Positions 27,367-36,004 of a DNA stretch of 64,000 bases are shown here, piece by piece. Numbering within the stretch: the stretch's first letter is position 1; every line of letters begins with the position of its first letter. The notes below the pieces were generated by a model that was given only the letters and a program-made list of their open reading frames with translations, was not told the DNA's origin and made no database searches. The DNA lies in NCBI RefSeq assembly GCF_900637665.1, contig NZ_LR134386.1, positions 4,580,501-4,644,500 on the forward strand, written 5' to 3'. Position numbers and translations under genes: made by a program. This DNA comes from Chryseobacterium nakagawai. GTDB lineage: Bacteria; Bacteroidota; Bacteroidia; Flavobacteriales; Weeksellaceae.

Positions 27367-28935
27367 ATGAAAAAGAATTTTAAAAGGCTGTCTTTGATGA
27401 GCCTGGTTTTTGGATTGCTTACAAACTTTATGTATGCACAGACAGACAGTACTGAAGTAGCAAGTATTTATGGGTTTTATTCCTATTCTAATTCCCTTAT
27501 GAATGCTTCTTCAGCTTCTGAACTTACGATACAGGGAAATGCTTCACATACTTCTACAGGGGTGCAGCTTACCCCTGCAAGCTCAGGGCAATTTGGAGGA
27601 TTATTTATCAATGGCAGGACTTTTACTTCGGTAAACGGACTTCATGTTGAGTTTGAATATGATATGAAAAACGGGACCCCTTTAAGTGGTACTTATGGAG
27701 ACGGTTTATCTTTTTTCTTATATGACGGAGCCGTGACAAGCCCCACAATTGGTGCTCCGGGAGCAGGCCTTGGCTATTCTTATAACAGAGCGCAAAATAC
27801 CTACGCAAGCCAGAGAAAGGCAGGTTTATCATCTGCTTATCTAGGTATTGCCCTGGATGAGTTTGGGAATTTTAAATCCAAGCGCTTTCAGGGGGAATCA
27901 AGGGTAAATGGAATTGCAGGGGTAACCTGGTCTCAATCAACAAGTCATGTAACCCTCAGGGGTGCCAGAGGTGCTGCGATCAATACAACAGGATTAGGGG
28001 ATGGTTTTACAGAATATCCTGTTTTGATTACACGATCTACGTTAAGCAATTCGGGAACTGTAGGCAGGGTATTACAAACTGACAGAAGCTATCTGGCTAC
28101 TTCCAACACCCTTTCTTCAGTGTTTGATCTCAGAAATAACGCCGGAGAATTCAGAAAAGTATACCTTGATCTGATTCCCCATTTTATAAGCAATACCACC
28201 ACAGATGGGTTTGATATAAAAGTTGATATTCAGACAACACAAAACGGAACACCTGTGAATGTCATCAATTATTATCATTATAAGACCTCTGTACCTTATA
28301 CAGAAAATGCCAATCCTCAAACTACTGATTTTAACACTTCGGATACAGAAGGCGCTGCAACTTCCCAAACGCTTAATGCAACAACTCCAGCCTTTCTAAA
28401 GCTAGGTTTTGCAGCCTCTACGGGTGCCGCATTCCAGCAACATATTATCCGAAATGTAAAATTAACGCTTCCTTATTCAGCAGTAACAAATGATGATGCA
28501 GCTTCTACGTGTAAGTTTCAATCAGTTAACATCCCGGTTTTCAATAATGATATAGCCTACAAAGGTCCTATCAGCATTACAACCCCGCCCACTGGAAGCA
28601 ATACCAATATTGATTATTCAACCTTCAGTTTTGCAAAGACCAGCGATACAGATCTTACGTTATACCGTAAAAAAATAACTACTGAAGGGACATGGACTTA
28701 CAACAAGTCAACAGGTATTGTCACATTCAGTCCTTCAAGCGGATTTACCGGAACGGCAACTATGACTTATACAGTAAAAGGGAGAACTGTGAAGGATTCT
28801 AATGGTAAAATTGTTGAACCTTATGGTGACACCGCTTACCGATCTGTTCCGGCTACCATTACGGTTAGTCTAAAAACTACCGGCTGTATTTATTCTACCA
28901 TTTCAAACAGAATGGTAACACAAACGATAAAATAA
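27367..28935 (+). CDS. Secreted L-type-lectin-like protein
   Basis: A 522-residue protein with a signal peptide (cut near YAQTDS). Residues of about 33-375 look like a bacterial L-type (legume-like) lectin domain: GLHVEFEYDMKNGT, GDGLSFFLYDGA, then LGIALDEFGNF, whose Asp and Asn fit the metal/sugar loop. A second, Ig-like part (about 385-505) has NIPVFNNDIAYKGPI, then TWTYNKSTGIVTFSPSSGF and TGTATMTYTVKG, as in cell-surface adhesin repeats. It is short for a flavobacterial adhesin and lacks a recognisable type IX sorting domain, so it may be a trimmed relative. Sugar binding is inferred. Confidence 0.7.
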   Translation: MKKNFKRLSLMSLVFGLLTNFMYAQTDSTEVASIYGFYSYSNSLMNASSASELTIQGNASHTSTGVQLTPASSGQFGGLFINGRTFTSVNGLHVEFEYDMKNGTPLSGTYGDGLSFFLYDGAVTSPTIGAPGAGLGYSYNRAQNTYASQRKAGLSSAYLGIALDEFGNFKSKRFQGESRVNGIAGVTWSQSTSHVTLRGARGAAINTTGLGDGFTEYPVLITRSTLSNSGTVGRVLQTDRSYLATSNTLSSVFDLRNNAGEFRKVYLDLIPHFISNTTTDGFDIKVDIQTTQNGTPVNVINYYHYKTSVPYTENANPQTTDFNTSDTEGAATSQTLNATTPAFLKLGFAASTGAAFQQHIIRNVKLTLPYSAVTNDDAASTCKFQSVNIPVFNNDIAYKGPISITTPPTGSNTNIDYSTFSFAKTSDTDLTLYRKKITTEGTWTYNKSTGIVTFSPSSGFTGTATMTYTVKGRTVKDSNGKIVEPYGDTAYRSVPATITVSLKTTGCIYSTISNRMVTQTIK

Positions 28936-28938
28936 ATA

Positions 28939-28962
28939 ATCAAAAAAAGATCTTTTTTTGAT
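28939..28962 (+). terminator. Palindromic terminator-like hairpin after the lectin gene
   Basis: A perfect 24-nt palindrome centred at 28950/28951, with a GATC core flanked by A7 and T7, lies 4 nt after the stop. It is weak in GC, but its position and U-rich arm suit a terminator. Confidence 0.45.
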
Positions 28963-29030
28963 GAAATTGAAGAGATAATATTGCTCAATTAGTATTAAGT
29001 AATATTATTTCTTCTTTTATTCTACACAGC

Positions 29031-29062
29031 AAAAAAGGCCCGGAAAGAAAATCCGAACCTTT
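29031..29062 (-). terminator. Terminator of the TonB-receptor gene
   Basis: On the minus strand an imperfect stem (AAAGG..CGGA pairing with TCCG..CCTTT, 2-nt internal bulge on each arm, 7-nt loop) is followed by six T residues, 39 nt after the receptor stop. Confidence 0.6.
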
Positions 29063-29100
29063 GAAAAAGAAGTATATTGAGTAATATAAAAAAGTAGTAA

Positions 29101-32100
29101 TTAGAAGTTATACCTTACTCCTATCTGAGCCTGAAATCTTGATGCAAACTGATCTATTGTATAAGCAGATCCCGGTGTTTTGAAGGTATAAGTAGGATCT
29201 CCGGCTGAAGGCTGTCCCGGTGCCACATTTCCAACTTTTGTAAGCCCTACGCTGGCTGTAGAGTTAAAAGTATTAGGAACAAAGTACACTTTACCCCAAT
29301 CTTTATTCAATAAATTAGTGAAATTAATGATACTTAGAGAGATCTGGATATTGTTCTTAGATTTTTCACTCAATCTGATCTCATCCATAATTCTGATATC
29401 TGCCTGAATATTCCAAGGGGTGGTATCTCCATTTCTTTCGGTAAACTTTCCTCTTCTTGATTTCAAGTAATCATTGTTATTAACGAAGTTCTCATAATCT
29501 GCAACCTGTTGCTGAGCAGTTACCAGTACATTTCCTGATCCATCTTTTATAGGAACAATATATTTAGCCGCTTCAGCAGCATCTTTAAAGATATAAGCAA
29601 GACCTGCCGCTTGCCCCGTATTGGCAATTGTACTGTTTATGAATCCCCATGAGAAAGGGTTTCCTGATTGAGCATTAAAATATACATTGGTAGATAACCT
29701 GTTAGATTTGGAAATATTAAACGCATATCCAAGATTAGCAACAATTCTATTCTTGATCGCAAAATTGGAAGTTGTCAACTTAGGATCATTTGGAGTCAAA
29801 GACTGATTCATCTGCCAGTTACTTTCCATCGAGTTTCTGATACCATTCGTTATATCTTTCGCATCACCATACGTATAAGCTGCAAAGAAATTAAATCCGA
29901 AATTATATGATTTTGAAATCTGAGCCGTCAGGTTGTAACGGTAACCATCTTTTGTATTGGATAATAGATATGCATTAGAAAAATTACTATTGATATTCGT
30001 TGTATAAATCGGCATTTCGTGATTAACATCATAACTGTAGTAGGTCACATTATCCGTTTTATTTACCTGTTGGAATTTAAGGTCATACAATACTTTGGTG
30101 TAAATACCTTCTAATGTCAGTTTATATCCGGAAAGGGTATAATCGAATGCAAGCGAGCTTCTCCATACTCTTGGCATCTTAAAGTTATTATCAATAAGGT
30201 CAACCTGTACTTTTGAAGAATTTTGCCACTTCGGGAAATTAGCTCCCACCAACGGATCTCCGTTAGCAGCAATCTGTGCAGTAGTAGGAGCATTATAATC
30301 ATAGCTTCCGAAACCTACTCCATCATTATAATAAGCATATCCTAACCATGCAAATGGGATTCTTCCTACAAAAATACCCGAACCTCCTCTTAATACCATA
30401 GATCGGTCTTCCGTAACATCGATGGTAAACCCAAGTCTTGGAGATAAGGTAGGCTTGTTAAGGTAACTATTGGTTAGCTGGCTTAACGGAGTATAACTAT
30501 AAGTATTTCCGAAATAAGGGTCTTGAGGAGAGTTATTAACAGCCTGACTTAATTGGGGTTTATTAGGTAAATCTGTATAATCAACCCTTACTCCCGGTGA
30601 AAGTCTCACTCTTCCCAAATTGATCTCATCCTGCAGATATAATGAAAGAAGGTTAACTTTATATTGTGCATAAGGATTGTCGAAAAGCTCTTGTCTGCTG
30701 TTTCCGTTAAAAGGATAGGTTCCTCTTATCCTTGCAGGGGTACCATTATAAAAATCATTTAGTGATTTATAAGATATTCTTCCATTCAAAGCGTTTACAA
30801 ATCCATAATTGATATTATATAACTCATTGTGAGTTCCTAATAAGAAAGTATGATTTCCGGTTTTATAGGTAAGGTTATCCGTAATTTCAAAAGTTTTCTG
30901 TTTCATATTGAAAACAGTAGCTTCTCTGTCATTTCCCAACAAAATAGTTCCGCCGTTATGGGTAATTTCAACCTGCGGGAACATCGCATTCGCAGAAGTA
31001 GGATCTCTATAATCATGAATAGAAGAATAACCAACCACTAAATTGTTATTCCATTTATCATTAAAACGGCTTTTCAATTCAAGGGTAGTTGTAGAAGCCG
31101 TATTTTTCTGAACAAAATCCATACTTGAAAATCTGAAATTGGCACCATCTCTTTCAAGATTGGATGCCTGGGAAAATACCGTATTATTTTTGATGGATAG
31201 AGTATGCTTATCGTTGATCTTCCAGTCTAACTTATTAAAAAGCTTAGCACTTTCAGAAAAGTTATTATAACCATTAAAACTTCCTACATTGAATCCGTAT
31301 TTCTTTTGTACAAAATCTGAAATTTTCTGAGCCACAGACTCGTCAATCAATGCATTGGGATCATTAGCATTATAAAATATTGGATCTACCCTTTTGGTAT
31401 ATTCCAGGTTTGTGAATAAAAACACTTTATCTCTCACTACTGGCAGTCCTACTCTTCCTCCATAAATAAAATCAGAGAAATCACTTGGCATTTTCGAATT
31501 ATCACCTACTCTGTTTCTTCCTGTGATTGCTGCATTTCTACCATACACATACATAGAACCCGTAACGTCATTGCTTCCGCTTCTGGTTACCGCATTGATA
31601 CTTCCCCCAAGGAAATTTCCAAGCTTCACATCATAAGGAGCAATATACACTTGTACATCCTGAATGGCATCCAAACTAATCGAATTGGAACGCGTACTAC
31701 TTCCAGGCATTCCTGAAGTACCGGTCTGACCTCCCAATGAGGGACTGAAACCAATTGCATCGTTGTTGATAGACCCATCAATCGTAACGTTATTATAACG
31801 AAAATTGGTTCCGTTGAAAGAGTTATTAGCACTTTGAGGAACTAATTTGGTAACATCCTGGATCCCCCGGTTAATGTTAGGAAGTCCTGAAATCTGCGCC
31901 TGGCTAATCCCAACTCCATATTTTACATTAGTCTTTTTAGAAGTGATCTTCACCTCATCAATGGTCTTTTCCGTGTTTCCAACTTCTACTACCGGAAGAT
32001 CGTTGTTTCCTAATGAAAGCTGTAAATTAGAATTTTCATAAATAACCCGTGACCCGTCAGATATCTCCAATTTATAAGGACCTCCCGGTTGAAGATTATC

Positions 32101-32286
32101 TAAACTAAACTGCCCTTTACTATTACTTTTGGTTTCAAAGGTACTGTTGGTAGGAATATGTACTACCCTTACTGTAACTTCAGAAGAAACACCTTTTAAT
32201 CTTCCAAAAATTTTAGAGCTGGTTTCCTGTGAGAATGCAAATCCAAAAGATAATAAAGCAAAAGCACAGATCAATTTTTTCTTCAT
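29101..32286 (-). CDS. TonB-dependent outer-membrane receptor, Oar-like
   Basis: A 1061-residue outer-membrane protein. A signal peptide (about 1-20, ends FAFSQ) precedes a carboxypeptidase-regulatory-like beta-sandwich (about 25-105, including FETKSNSKGQFSLDNLQPGG). A plug domain follows (about 115-235, SLDAIQDVQVYIAPYDVKLG), then a large beta-barrel ending in IGVRYNF with the expected terminal aromatic residue. It resembles the Oar-like group rather than SusC, and no SusD-type gene is adjacent. The cargo is unknown; peptides or oligosaccharides are both known for such receptors. Its promoter region carries phased TAACAT hexamers. Confidence 0.9.
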   Translation of the reverse strand: MKKKLICAFALLSFGFAFSQETSSKIFGRLKGVSSEVTVRVVHIPTNSTFETKSNSKGQFSLDNLQPGGPYKLEISDGSRVIYENSNLQLSLGNNDLPVVEVGNTEKTIDEVKITSKKTNVKYGVGISQAQISGLPNINRGIQDVTKLVPQSANNSFNGTNFRYNNVTIDGSINNDAIGFSPSLGGQTGTSGMPGSSTRSNSISLDAIQDVQVYIAPYDVKLGNFLGGSINAVTRSGSNDVTGSMYVYGRNAAITGRNRVGDNSKMPSDFSDFIYGGRVGLPVVRDKVFLFTNLEYTKRVDPIFYNANDPNALIDESVAQKISDFVQKKYGFNVGSFNGYNNFSESAKLFNKLDWKINDKHTLSIKNNTVFSQASNLERDGANFRFSSMDFVQKNTASTTTLELKSRFNDKWNNNLVVGYSSIHDYRDPTSANAMFPQVEITHNGGTILLGNDREATVFNMKQKTFEITDNLTYKTGNHTFLLGTHNELYNINYGFVNALNGRISYKSLNDFYNGTPARIRGTYPFNGNSRQELFDNPYAQYKVNLLSLYLQDEINLGRVRLSPGVRVDYTDLPNKPQLSQAVNNSPQDPYFGNTYSYTPLSQLTNSYLNKPTLSPRLGFTIDVTEDRSMVLRGGSGIFVGRIPFAWLGYAYYNDGVGFGSYDYNAPTTAQIAANGDPLVGANFPKWQNSSKVQVDLIDNNFKMPRVWRSSLAFDYTLSGYKLTLEGIYTKVLYDLKFQQVNKTDNVTYYSYDVNHEMPIYTTNINSNFSNAYLLSNTKDGYRYNLTAQISKSYNFGFNFFAAYTYGDAKDITNGIRNSMESNWQMNQSLTPNDPKLTTSNFAIKNRIVANLGYAFNISKSNRLSTNVYFNAQSGNPFSWGFINSTIANTGQAAGLAYIFKDAAEAAKYIVPIKDGSGNVLVTAQQQVADYENFVNNNDYLKSRRGKFTERNGDTTPWNIQADIRIMDEIRLSEKSKNNIQISLSIINFTNLLNKDWGKVYFVPNTFNSTASVGLTKVGNVAPGQPSAGDPTYTFKTPGSAYTIDQFASRFQAQIGVRYNF

Positions 32287-32311
32287 ATTTTTATTGCTAC
32301 AAAACTTGTTG

Positions 32312-32319
32312 CAAAATTA
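32312..32319 (-). promoter_or_regulatory. -7 promoter box of the TonB-receptor gene
   Basis: TAATTTTG on the minus strand fits TAnnTTTG, 26 nt before the start codon. There is no TTG at 17-23 nt upstream, which suggests an activator-dependent promoter. Confidence 0.45.
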
Positions 32320-32341
32320 GATTGAGGAAAAATGAAGTATG

Positions 32342-32382
32342 GTAACATAGAATTAACATTGCGTAACATAAAGTTTAACATT
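32342..32382. promoter_or_regulatory. Four phased TAACAT hexamers upstream of the TonB-receptor promoter
   Basis: TAACAT occurs at 32343, 32354, 32364 and 32376, spaced 11, 10 and 12 nt, so all face the same side of the helix. The unit GTAACATA...TTAACATT is duplicated with a period of about 21. It lies just upstream of the -7 box and is probably a regulator-binding array. The regulator is unknown. Confidence 0.5.
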
Positions 32383-32489
32383 TCCTTAAAAAAAGCTTAA
32401 TGTTCATGTAATTTTCTTTTTCATTTTATATCCTTTCTATGAAAATACAGTGAAAAAATGATTAATTTTAAACATTAAAACCGCTTAAT

Positions 32490-33380
32490 ATGAAATTCGG
32501 ACAAGTAGAAGACCCATCAAAAATAGACTTCACCCTTCCTAAAGATCACTCCAGAACTAAAGAAATTTTAAGCCTTAATAAAAAAGGATTGGAAAATATT
32601 TCTATCGGATGTGCCAAATGGAACAAAACAGACCTTAAAGGATTCTATCCCAAAGGAACAAAGGATGAGTTAACATATTACGCCACTCAATTTAATTCCA
32701 TTGAATTAAATGCTACCTTTTATGGAATGCCCACTCCGGATCAGGTAAAAACATGGAAAGAAAAGACTCCTGAAAATTTTAAGTTTTTCCCTAAGATTAC
32801 CAACACTGTTTCCCACTTCAGAAGATTGATTGACGTTACAGATCCCGTTACTCATTTTGCATCAGCCGTGATGAATTTTGATGAAAAACTTGGAATGGCT
32901 TTCCTTCAGCTTCATGATAACTTTAAACCAAAAGATTATGACAGACTGGAAAAATTTGTAAAAGAATGGCCTAAAGAAGTTCCTCTTGCTATAGAACTCA
33001 GAAATACGGAATGGTTTACTGATGAAGAAATTCTAAACACTACCTGTGAGCTTTTTGAAACTTATAATATCACTAATATTATTGTAGATACCGCCGGAAG
33101 AAGAGATATGCTTCACATGCGCCTGACCACCCCCAATGCGTTTATCCGATATGTAGGAGCCAATGCAGAAAGTGATTATGAAAGGCTAGATGATTGGTTA
33201 AAGCACCTTACTCAATGGAAAAAAGAAGGGCTTCAGAATCTCTATTTCTTTGTCCATCAGAATATTGAAAAGGCCTCTCCACTTCTTTCCGCTTATTTCA
33301 TCAAAAAAATGAATGAAGAATGGAAAACAGAAATCCATATTCCTCAAATGGCCACTGAAAATATGGGAAGCCTATTTTAG
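32490..33380 (+). CDS. DUF72 family protein
   Basis: A 296-residue cytoplasmic protein of the DUF72 (YecE-like) family, predicted TIM-barrel. Typical landmarks: ISIGCAKWNKTDLKGFYP at about 36-53, FNSIELNATFYGMP (67-80), KFFPKI, VPLAIELRNTEW and the late NLYFFVHQN. The first 30 residues are an extra Asp/Lys-rich stretch before the domain. The biochemical role of the family is not settled. It is divergent from the TonB receptor across 203 nt. Confidence 0.88.
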   Translation: MKFGQVEDPSKIDFTLPKDHSRTKEILSLNKKGLENISIGCAKWNKTDLKGFYPKGTKDELTYYATQFNSIELNATFYGMPTPDQVKTWKEKTPENFKFFPKITNTVSHFRRLIDVTDPVTHFASAVMNFDEKLGMAFLQLHDNFKPKDYDRLEKFVKEWPKEVPLAIELRNTEWFTDEEILNTTCELFETYNITNIIVDTAGRRDMLHMRLTTPNAFIRYVGANAESDYERLDDWLKHLTQWKKEGLQNLYFFVHQNIEKASPLLSAYFIKKMNEEWKTEIHIPQMATENMGSLF

Positions 33381-33513
33381 TTAAAATTTTAAATAGACTA
33401 ATTTTAATTTACAGTTCAAATTACAACAAAAGCCTTTTCATAACGGAAAATTTTATAAATTAGAGTAATACCCATTCCTAGTGAGTAATGGTATACTTAA
33501 AAAAATCAATGTT

Positions 33514-33744
33514 ATGAAAAAGGAAATTTGTACAATCAGCGTCTCCAGCAACTGGCTTGGCGACGAATATACCTTCTATGAAGACCATACTATAAAAAGA
33601 GTATATGATAGCCATAGCCTGAATTCCAATAAAATTGAATGGCTGGAACCTCATCAGATTAGTAAACAGAACAAAGATAAATTAGTAAAAGAATGTCCTG
33701 AGGAATTTAAAGAACAGATTATGCATCTTCTGGATTATCCTTAA
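33514..33744 (+). CDS. Small hypothetical protein
   Basis: A 76-residue soluble protein from the ATG at 33514 (MKKEICTISVSSNWLGDEY). An upstream in-frame GTG at 33481 would add 11 residues but looks less likely. It has one N-terminal Cys and two aromatic-rich strands (EYTFYEDHTIKRVYDS), followed by a charged helix (KQNKDKLVKECPEEFKEQIMHLL). I recognise no family. It stands alone between the DUF72 gene and a convergent membrane protein, with a shared strong hairpin after it. Confidence 0.55.
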   Translation: MKKEICTISVSSNWLGDEYTFYEDHTIKRVYDSHSLNSNKIEWLEPHQISKQNKDKLVKECPEEFKEQIMHLLDYP

Positions 33745-33746
33745 TA

Positions 33747-33782
33747 ATAAAACTCTCGCAGATTTTATGAAATCTGCGAGAG
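33747..33782. terminator. Strong shared hairpin between convergent genes
   Basis: A perfect 13-bp stem with a TATG loop (33753-33765 with 33770-33782). The T-run follows on the minus strand, so it is a good terminator for the membrane-protein gene ending at 33793, and a weaker one for the plus-strand gene. Confidence 0.8.
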
Positions 33783-33792
33783 AATATATAAC

Positions 33793-34386
33793 TTATTTAT
33801 TTTTCTTCAGAAGCAATACCAGATTGAGAAATAAAAGCAGAAAGTCCAATGTAATCCAGATTCCCAACTTTGTATTTTCATAATTATAAGCATCCACCTG
33901 CTTTTTAGCAGCTTCAGACAGCCTCATGCTTTGGTTGATATAATTCTGTACTTCCACAATCTGATCCATATTCTTATTAGGAACAGAATGCTGTGAAAAA
34001 TACACCAGATTTTTCTTTCCAAGATAACCTACAATCCAATACTCATCAGACTTGTCCATTTTCAAATATTCAATCCTGTAATATTCCGGACGTATTTTCC
34101 CAATATGCTTAGGTTCAAGGCTAGTAGTATTATCAATTTTATTGACGTTGATAAGATAAAAATCCAATGCTTGAGGAAGTTTATTAACAACTTGTAGTCC
34201 TACAGAGTTATCCACAAATGCCACAGCACTTTTCTTTATAAACCAATAGGTGAAAATTGAGATGGAAGAAACTACTGTTACAATACGGAACAGTCTTGCC
34301 CATTTTGCCATTCCTCCCGATTTTACTTTATATAAAATCAAGGAAAATATACACGCCCAAAAGATAACAAGAATGAAAAATACCAT
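33793..34386 (-). CDS. Hypothetical membrane protein
   Basis: A 197-residue protein with two N-terminal TM helices (about 1-19 and 33-51), a soluble middle part of about 110 residues with beta character (HIGKIRPEYYRIEYLKMDKSDEY is split over 84-106), and a C-terminal TM helix (about 173-192) ending in KKNK. No enzyme motif or known family is visible. It lies 38 nt downstream of the HD-hydrolase gene in the same direction and may be co-transcribed. Function unknown. Confidence 0.7.
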   Translation of the reverse strand: MVFFILVIFWACIFSLILYKVKSGGMAKWARLFRIVTVVSSISIFTYWFIKKSAVAFVDNSVGLQVVNKLPQALDFYLINVNKIDNTTSLEPKHIGKIRPEYYRIEYLKMDKSDEYWIVGYLGKKNLVYFSQHSVPNKNMDQIVEVQNYINQSMRLSEAAKKQVDAYNYENTKLGIWITLDFLLLFLNLVLLLKKNK

Positions 34387-34424
34387 ACTGCAAAGATACT
34401 GATTTCAGAATTTTTAAGAGAATG

Positions 34425-35072
34425 TTAATCTACATTCCACTCTTTATAAAACTGGTCAAGGAAATTCAGCATATAATCATGCCTTTCCTGGGCCATTTTT
34501 TTTCCATGTTCGGTATTCATCAAATCCTTCAGTAACAATAATTTTTCATAAAAATGATTGATGGTTGTACCATTAGACTTTTTATATTGCTCTTTGGACA
34601 TATGGAGATCAGGCTGAACATTTGGATCATACATCAGATTATTTTTAAACCCTCCAAAATTGAATGTTCTGGCAATTCCTATGGCTCCAATAGCATCAAT
34701 ACGATCAGCATCCTGCACAATCTGTAGTTCAATAGATGGATCGGCAGGAGCCTGACTTCTATTTTTAAATGAAATATTTTCGATCACGAATAAAACCTTT
34801 TCAATGGTTTCATTAGGAACGTTTTCTCTTTCTAAAAATTCTCTGGATATTTTTGGAGCGATTGTTTCATCTCCATTATGAAATTTAGGATCTGCAATAT
34901 CGTGCAATAGTGCAGATAATTCTACCACATTTGAATCACAGGCTTTCTCTGTGTCAGCAATTTTTTTAGCCAATTTCCAAACTCTCTCAATATGAAACCA
35001 GTCATGGCCTGCTTCCGCTCCTTCCAGCTTTTCCTTTACAAATTCTACCGTGTTGTTAATTGTACTTTTCAT
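34425..35072 (-). CDS. HD-domain phosphohydrolase
   Basis: A 215-residue soluble metal-dependent phosphohydrolase of the YpgQ/YedJ-like HD type. Metal ligands: the His of GHDWFHIERVW (about 18-28), the HD pair in LSALLHDIADPKF, and a later Asp in QDADRIDAIGAIGIAR, as usual in this group. The substrate is unknown; some relatives act on nucleotides. Its start overlaps the stop of the alpha/beta hydrolase gene by one base (TAATG), which implies coupled translation. Confidence 0.87.
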   Translation of the reverse strand: MKSTINNTVEFVKEKLEGAEAGHDWFHIERVWKLAKKIADTEKACDSNVVELSALLHDIADPKFHNGDETIAPKISREFLERENVPNETIEKVLFVIENISFKNRSQAPADPSIELQIVQDADRIDAIGAIGIARTFNFGGFKNNLMYDPNVQPDLHMSKEQYKKSNGTTINHFYEKLLLLKDLMNTEHGKKMAQERHDYMLNFLDQFYKEWNVD

Positions 35073-35914
35073 TAATCTATCAGTTCATTTAAAATAATAC
35101 CCCAGAGTTTCTGATTATAACTTCTAAAAAAATTAACATGTCCGATTTCTTTTTTCTCAGACTCTGCGGTTTTTACCAGTCTGTACGTCGGTTTAAGGTT
35201 AGAATAAGTATTGTTTAAAAGGCTCATAACTCCTTTTTCTGTTAACCATACATCATCCTCTGCACGAACTACAAATACTTTCTGCGTTAAGTTTTTAGAA
35301 TAATCATCAATTTTCTCCAACAGTCTGTTGGTTGATTTTTTGTTTAAAATTAAGGTTCTCCAGTCATATGCACAATTTTTTGGAAGACTTTCTCCTAGCC
35401 CGAACCAGTTTGCAGGAAAGTATCCTAGCAATGAAGTGGTTAATGGTTGTACAATTCCGAATCCAAGATAGGCTTCAATTTTTGTCTTTAGTCTAAGATT
35501 TCCTACAAAAGCATTCTGGGTTCCTACAAATATAAATTCTTCAAACATTTCAGAATCTTTATTCATTCCTAAAATTAAAGCTCCTACAGAATGTCCCAGA
35601 CAAAACTTTCTATACTCAGGAAACTGATTCTTAATATAGGTTGTCACTGCTTTAAAATCCTGTGAACCCCAAATTCTCATAGACCCATGAAAACCTTTCA
35701 TATTTTCCGGTTTAGATAGTCCTATTCCTCTGTAATCATAAGTAATCACAGTAAACCCTTGCTCCGAAAAGTATTTTGCAAAAGAGAAATAGACCTGTTG
35801 CTTAACTCCCGTTGCAGAGTTAATAAGCAATAGTTTTCCATTATTTTTTTCAGGCTGAAAAAGATGAACAGTCAGGGAGGCATGATCTTCTGTGGTAAGT
35901 ATTAGTTTTTCCAT
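35072..35914 (-). CDS. Alpha/beta-fold hydrolase
   Basis: A 280-residue cytoplasmic hydrolase. The nucleophile elbow is GHSVG (S109 region, in CLGHSVGALILG). The strand-turn before it, VITYDYRGIGLS at about 55-66, and the late Asp of VVRAEDDVWLT and His of IGHVNFF complete a likely Ser-Asp-His triad. It resembles the serine-aminopeptidase/lysophospholipase-like group with a lid in the middle (about 135-200). Substrate unknown. It is followed directly by the HD hydrolase gene. Confidence 0.85.
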   Translation of the reverse strand: MEKLILTTEDHASLTVHLFQPEKNNGKLLLINSATGVKQQVYFSFAKYFSEQGFTVITYDYRGIGLSKPENMKGFHGSMRIWGSQDFKAVTTYIKNQFPEYRKFCLGHSVGALILGMNKDSEMFEEFIFVGTQNAFVGNLRLKTKIEAYLGFGIVQPLTTSLLGYFPANWFGLGESLPKNCAYDWRTLILNKKSTNRLLEKIDDYSKNLTQKVFVVRAEDDVWLTEKGVMSLLNNTYSNLKPTYRLVKTAESEKKEIGHVNFFRSYNQKLWGIILNELID

Positions 35915-35924
35915 AGGATGAAAA

Positions 35925-35948
35925 GAAAAAATCCACTATAAAAGTGGA
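35925..35948 (-). terminator. Terminator after the PfkB kinase gene
   Basis: On the minus strand TCCACT / AGTGGA (35948-35943 with 35937-35932, 5-nt loop) is followed by six T residues. It lies 57 nt after the kinase stop and just before the hydrolase start. Confidence 0.6.
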
Positions 35949-36004
35949 CATTTTCAGTATATTATTATGTTTAGTTTGGAACTTTCGATATGCCGTAAAT
36001 AGCT

